The notes beneath the pieces were generated by a model that did not search any database, was not told where the DNA came from, and saw only the letters and a program-made list of their open reading frames with translations. Source: an uncultured bacterium (GTDB lineage: Bacteria > Bacteroidota > Bacteroidia > Bacteroidales > CAIXTV01). From it: a stretch of DNA of 45,875 nt. This document shows, one piece after another, positions 44,539 through 45,875 of this stretch; within the stretch, counting starts at the first letter, position 1, and every line of letters starts with the position of its first letter. The position numbers and the translations under genes are program-made. The stretch covers positions 1 to 45,875 of the forward strand of contig CAIXTV010000301.1 in NCBI GenBank assembly GCA_903922465.1. Direction: 5' to 3'.

Positions 44539-45111
44539 ATGAAAAAAGTAATCTTAAGTTCAACATTAATTTTATTAATCACCGTGTTTGCTTTTATAGC
44601 TTACTCAAAAAACACAAATCCACCCAAAAAACTATCGGCTCTTCCTTCTACTACTGTGACTGAAGGTATTGAAGTGGGAAACAAAGCCCCCGACCTTAAT
44701 TTTAACTCCCCAAAAGGAAAGCCTATCAAACTCTCTTCTTTTAAAGGATATGTTGTTTTAGTTGATTTCTGGGCATCTTGGTGTGGTCCTTGTCGCAGAG
44801 AAAACCCTACCGTTGTGGCTGCCTACAATCTTTTTAAAACTAAGAAATTTAATAATGCTAAAGGCTTTATCATTTATAGCGTTTCCCTCGACAACAACAA
44901 AGATGCTTGGATTAAAGCTATCGAAAAAGACCAACTTGTTTGGGAAAATCATGTGAGCGACATCAAAGGATGGGCTTCTGATGCTGCCAAATTATACAAA
45001 GTAAGCTCTATCCCTGCTAACTTCTTATTGGATAAAGATGGTATCATTCTTGCCAAAAACCTTAGAGGTCAGGCTTTAGAAGACGAACTCTTTAAATTAG
45101 TAAAGAAATAG
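44539..45111 (+). CDS. TlpA/ResA-like membrane-anchored thioredoxin
   Basis: A 190-residue periplasmic thiol-disulfide protein. The N-terminus is a signal or anchor (about residues 3-23: VILSSTLILLITVFAFIAY). A thioredoxin fold follows at about 48-188 with GNKAPDLNF, then WASWCGPCRRE carrying the CGPC active site (Cys82, Cys85) and the cis-Pro in SSIPANFLLDKDG. Such proteins reduce disulfides, for example in cytochrome c maturation, or act on cell-wall enzymes. The partner is not identified. It is the last gene of the forward operon, and its terminator lies about 144 bases downstream. Confidence 0.9.
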   Translation: MKKVILSSTLILLITVFAFIAYSKNTNPPKKLSALPSTTVTEGIEVGNKAPDLNFNSPKGKPIKLSSFKGYVVLVDFWASWCGPCRRENPTVVAAYNLFKTKKFNNAKGFIIYSVSLDNNKDAWIKAIEKDQLVWENHVSDIKGWASDAAKLYKVSSIPANFLLDKDGIILAKNLRGQALEDELFKLVKK

Positions 45112-45120
45112 GATGGAGTT

Positions 45121-45155
45121 TTAAGTGTTAAGTGTTAAGTGTTAAGTTTTAAGTT
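45121..45155. repeat. short TTAAGTG tandem repeat
   Basis: TTAAGTG occurs three times in a row (45121-45141), then partial copies with TTAAG and TTTTAAG. The 7-base unit divides the 21-base period of the nearby array, but the sequences are unrelated. Confidence 0.8.
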
Positions 45156-45441
45156 GGAAGTTGTTGGGATTAAATACTTATACGGAAATACATTTTAAAA
45201 ACGGGGATTTTTATTTGAAATAAAACCTCTCTTATAATTCAATTGAATTTGCAGAAAAGCCGATAGCGTCAATCTATCGGCTTTTTTATTTTGCTTTAGG
45301 GATAGTTTCAACTTACTACTAATATATGGATATAATGTGATGATAAGAGTTGTAATAAACCATTGCATTACAACATTCTATAAATTATTCCTATAGCAAT
45401 CTACTACTCCTGTTTAGGCTTACAATATAGGGGCGAAAAGC
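45156..45441. other. intergenic stretch after the thioredoxin gene
   Basis: About 290 AT-rich bases. The only strong element is the terminator at 45255-45287. No gene is visible until the repeat region beginning after 45441. Confidence 0.5.
45255..45287 (+). terminator. intrinsic terminator downstream of the thioredoxin gene
   Basis: AAAAGCCGATAG (45255-45266) pairs perfectly with CTATCGGCTTTT (45274-45285) around a 7-base loop, followed by further T. It is the first clear stop signal after the uvrD-to-tlpA operon. Confidence 0.88.
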
Positions 45442-45729
45442 ATGATTGATTCAGGGAATATGCTGATTTCAGTCAAAAACATCAAAACGTTTGCTCCTAC
45501 CTTTGAACCTGACGTTGCTTCCGATTCAATTGAAGCACCTCCCTACCCATCTGATGAAGCTCAAGGTTCAAGGGAAATAGTGGCAGCTCTACCCGATGAA
45601 GCTTACGGTTCAAGGGGAATGGCTTCTGCCTCACTCGTTGTATCTCACGGCTCAAGGGGAATGGCTTCAGTCTCACTCATTGCATCTACGACTCAAGGAG
45701 AATGGCTTCAGCCTCATCGGGAACAGTAG
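45442..45729 (+). CDS. possible repeat protein, frameshifted and cut by the window edge
   Basis: A 95-residue frame from the ATG at 45442. It begins MIDSGNMLISVKNIK and then runs into repeats of the form GSRGMASxS (GSREIVAAL, GSRGMASAS, GSRGMASVS). Between 45649 and 45690 one base is missing relative to the 42-base repeat. In the shifted frame the same theme goes on (DSRRMASAS, DSKDMILIS, GSKEMVTIS) and stays open to the window end. Either this is a repeat protein disrupted by a one-base deletion, or the whole region is a noncoding array that is open by chance. There is no signal peptide. I give it low confidence as a gene. Confidence 0.3.
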   Translation: MIDSGNMLISVKNIKTFAPTFEPDVASDSIEAPPYPSDEAQGSREIVAALPDEAYGSRGMASASLVVSHGSRGMASVSLIASTTQGEWLQPHREQ

Positions 45730-45875
45730 TAAACTCAAATGTAGTACCTCAAGATTCAAAGGATATGATTTTAATCTCATCGGGAACAACAGCAAACTCA
45801 AATGTAGGACCTCAAGGCTCAAAGGAAATGGTTACAATCTCATCGGGAACAACAGCAAACTCAAATGTAGGACCT
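45523..45875. repeat. 21/42/63-bp tandem array (array 3), continues past the window
   Basis: Units of 21 bases recur with a TCA at a fixed place. Higher-order copies start at 45565, 45607 and 45649 (42-base steps), 45690 (41-base step), 45753 and 45816 (63-base steps). The last two 63-base units share an identical run of 39 bases, showing recent duplication. The array is still running at the window end. Confidence 0.88.

Overview
The window is a chromosomal piece of an AT-rich member of the phylum Bacteroidota. The evidence is a Por-type (T9SS) C-terminal sorting domain, a DUF4290 protein, ribosomal protein L36 and S14 of the zinc-less type, a ribosomal gene order without tuf or adk, and many exact copies of the Bacteroidota -7 promoter box TAnnTTTG. 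I cannot place it below phylum from sequence reading alone.

Layout. 1-3104 is a tight forward operon: T9SS cargo protein, ribonuclease Z, diacylglycerol/undecaprenol kinase, BadF-type sugar kinase. 3197-8009 holds cdaA (c-di-AMP synthase), an OmpA-like protein, an ECF sigma factor with a membrane-anchored partner, an orphan WtpA-like binding lipoprotein, and manA. 8329-8602 is a 55-residue 2[4Fe-4S] ferredoxin with its own promoter and terminator, followed by a palindromic tandem array. 9076-16386 carries a lipoprotein, a LuxE-like adenylating enzyme, hemW, an EEP-family nuclease/phosphatase, a Tudor-like small protein, a GH3 enzyme, a LysE exporter and thpR. A tRNA-Ala(GGC) is followed by a second tandem array, a small membrane protein and a heme-type TonB receptor. 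20716-39923 is the complete str-S10-spc-alpha cluster on the minus strand, one apparent run of 33 genes from rpsL to rplQ, followed by enolase. 40191-45111 is a forward operon of UvrD/PcrA helicase, DUF4290 protein, MurA and a TlpA-type thioredoxin. The window ends inside a third tandem array.

How the genes work together. The right half is core translation, transcription and envelope housekeeping. The left half mixes envelope functions (c-di-AMP, lipid kinase, OmpA-like, sigma/anti-sigma, LysE, TonB receptor) with single-gene enzymes. I see no phage, insertion sequence, CRISPR array or known defence cassette.

The most unusual signal is three intergenic tandem arrays (8681-8968, 16839-17109, 45523 to the window end). 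Their sequences differ completely, but all have a period of about 21 bp, which is two turns of B-DNA and also seven codons. The first two have palindromic cores. The third reads as a serine-rich repeat protein interrupted by a one-base frameshift. Motifs close to the first array also appear at 80-132. Whether these belong to a described repeat family could not be checked here.
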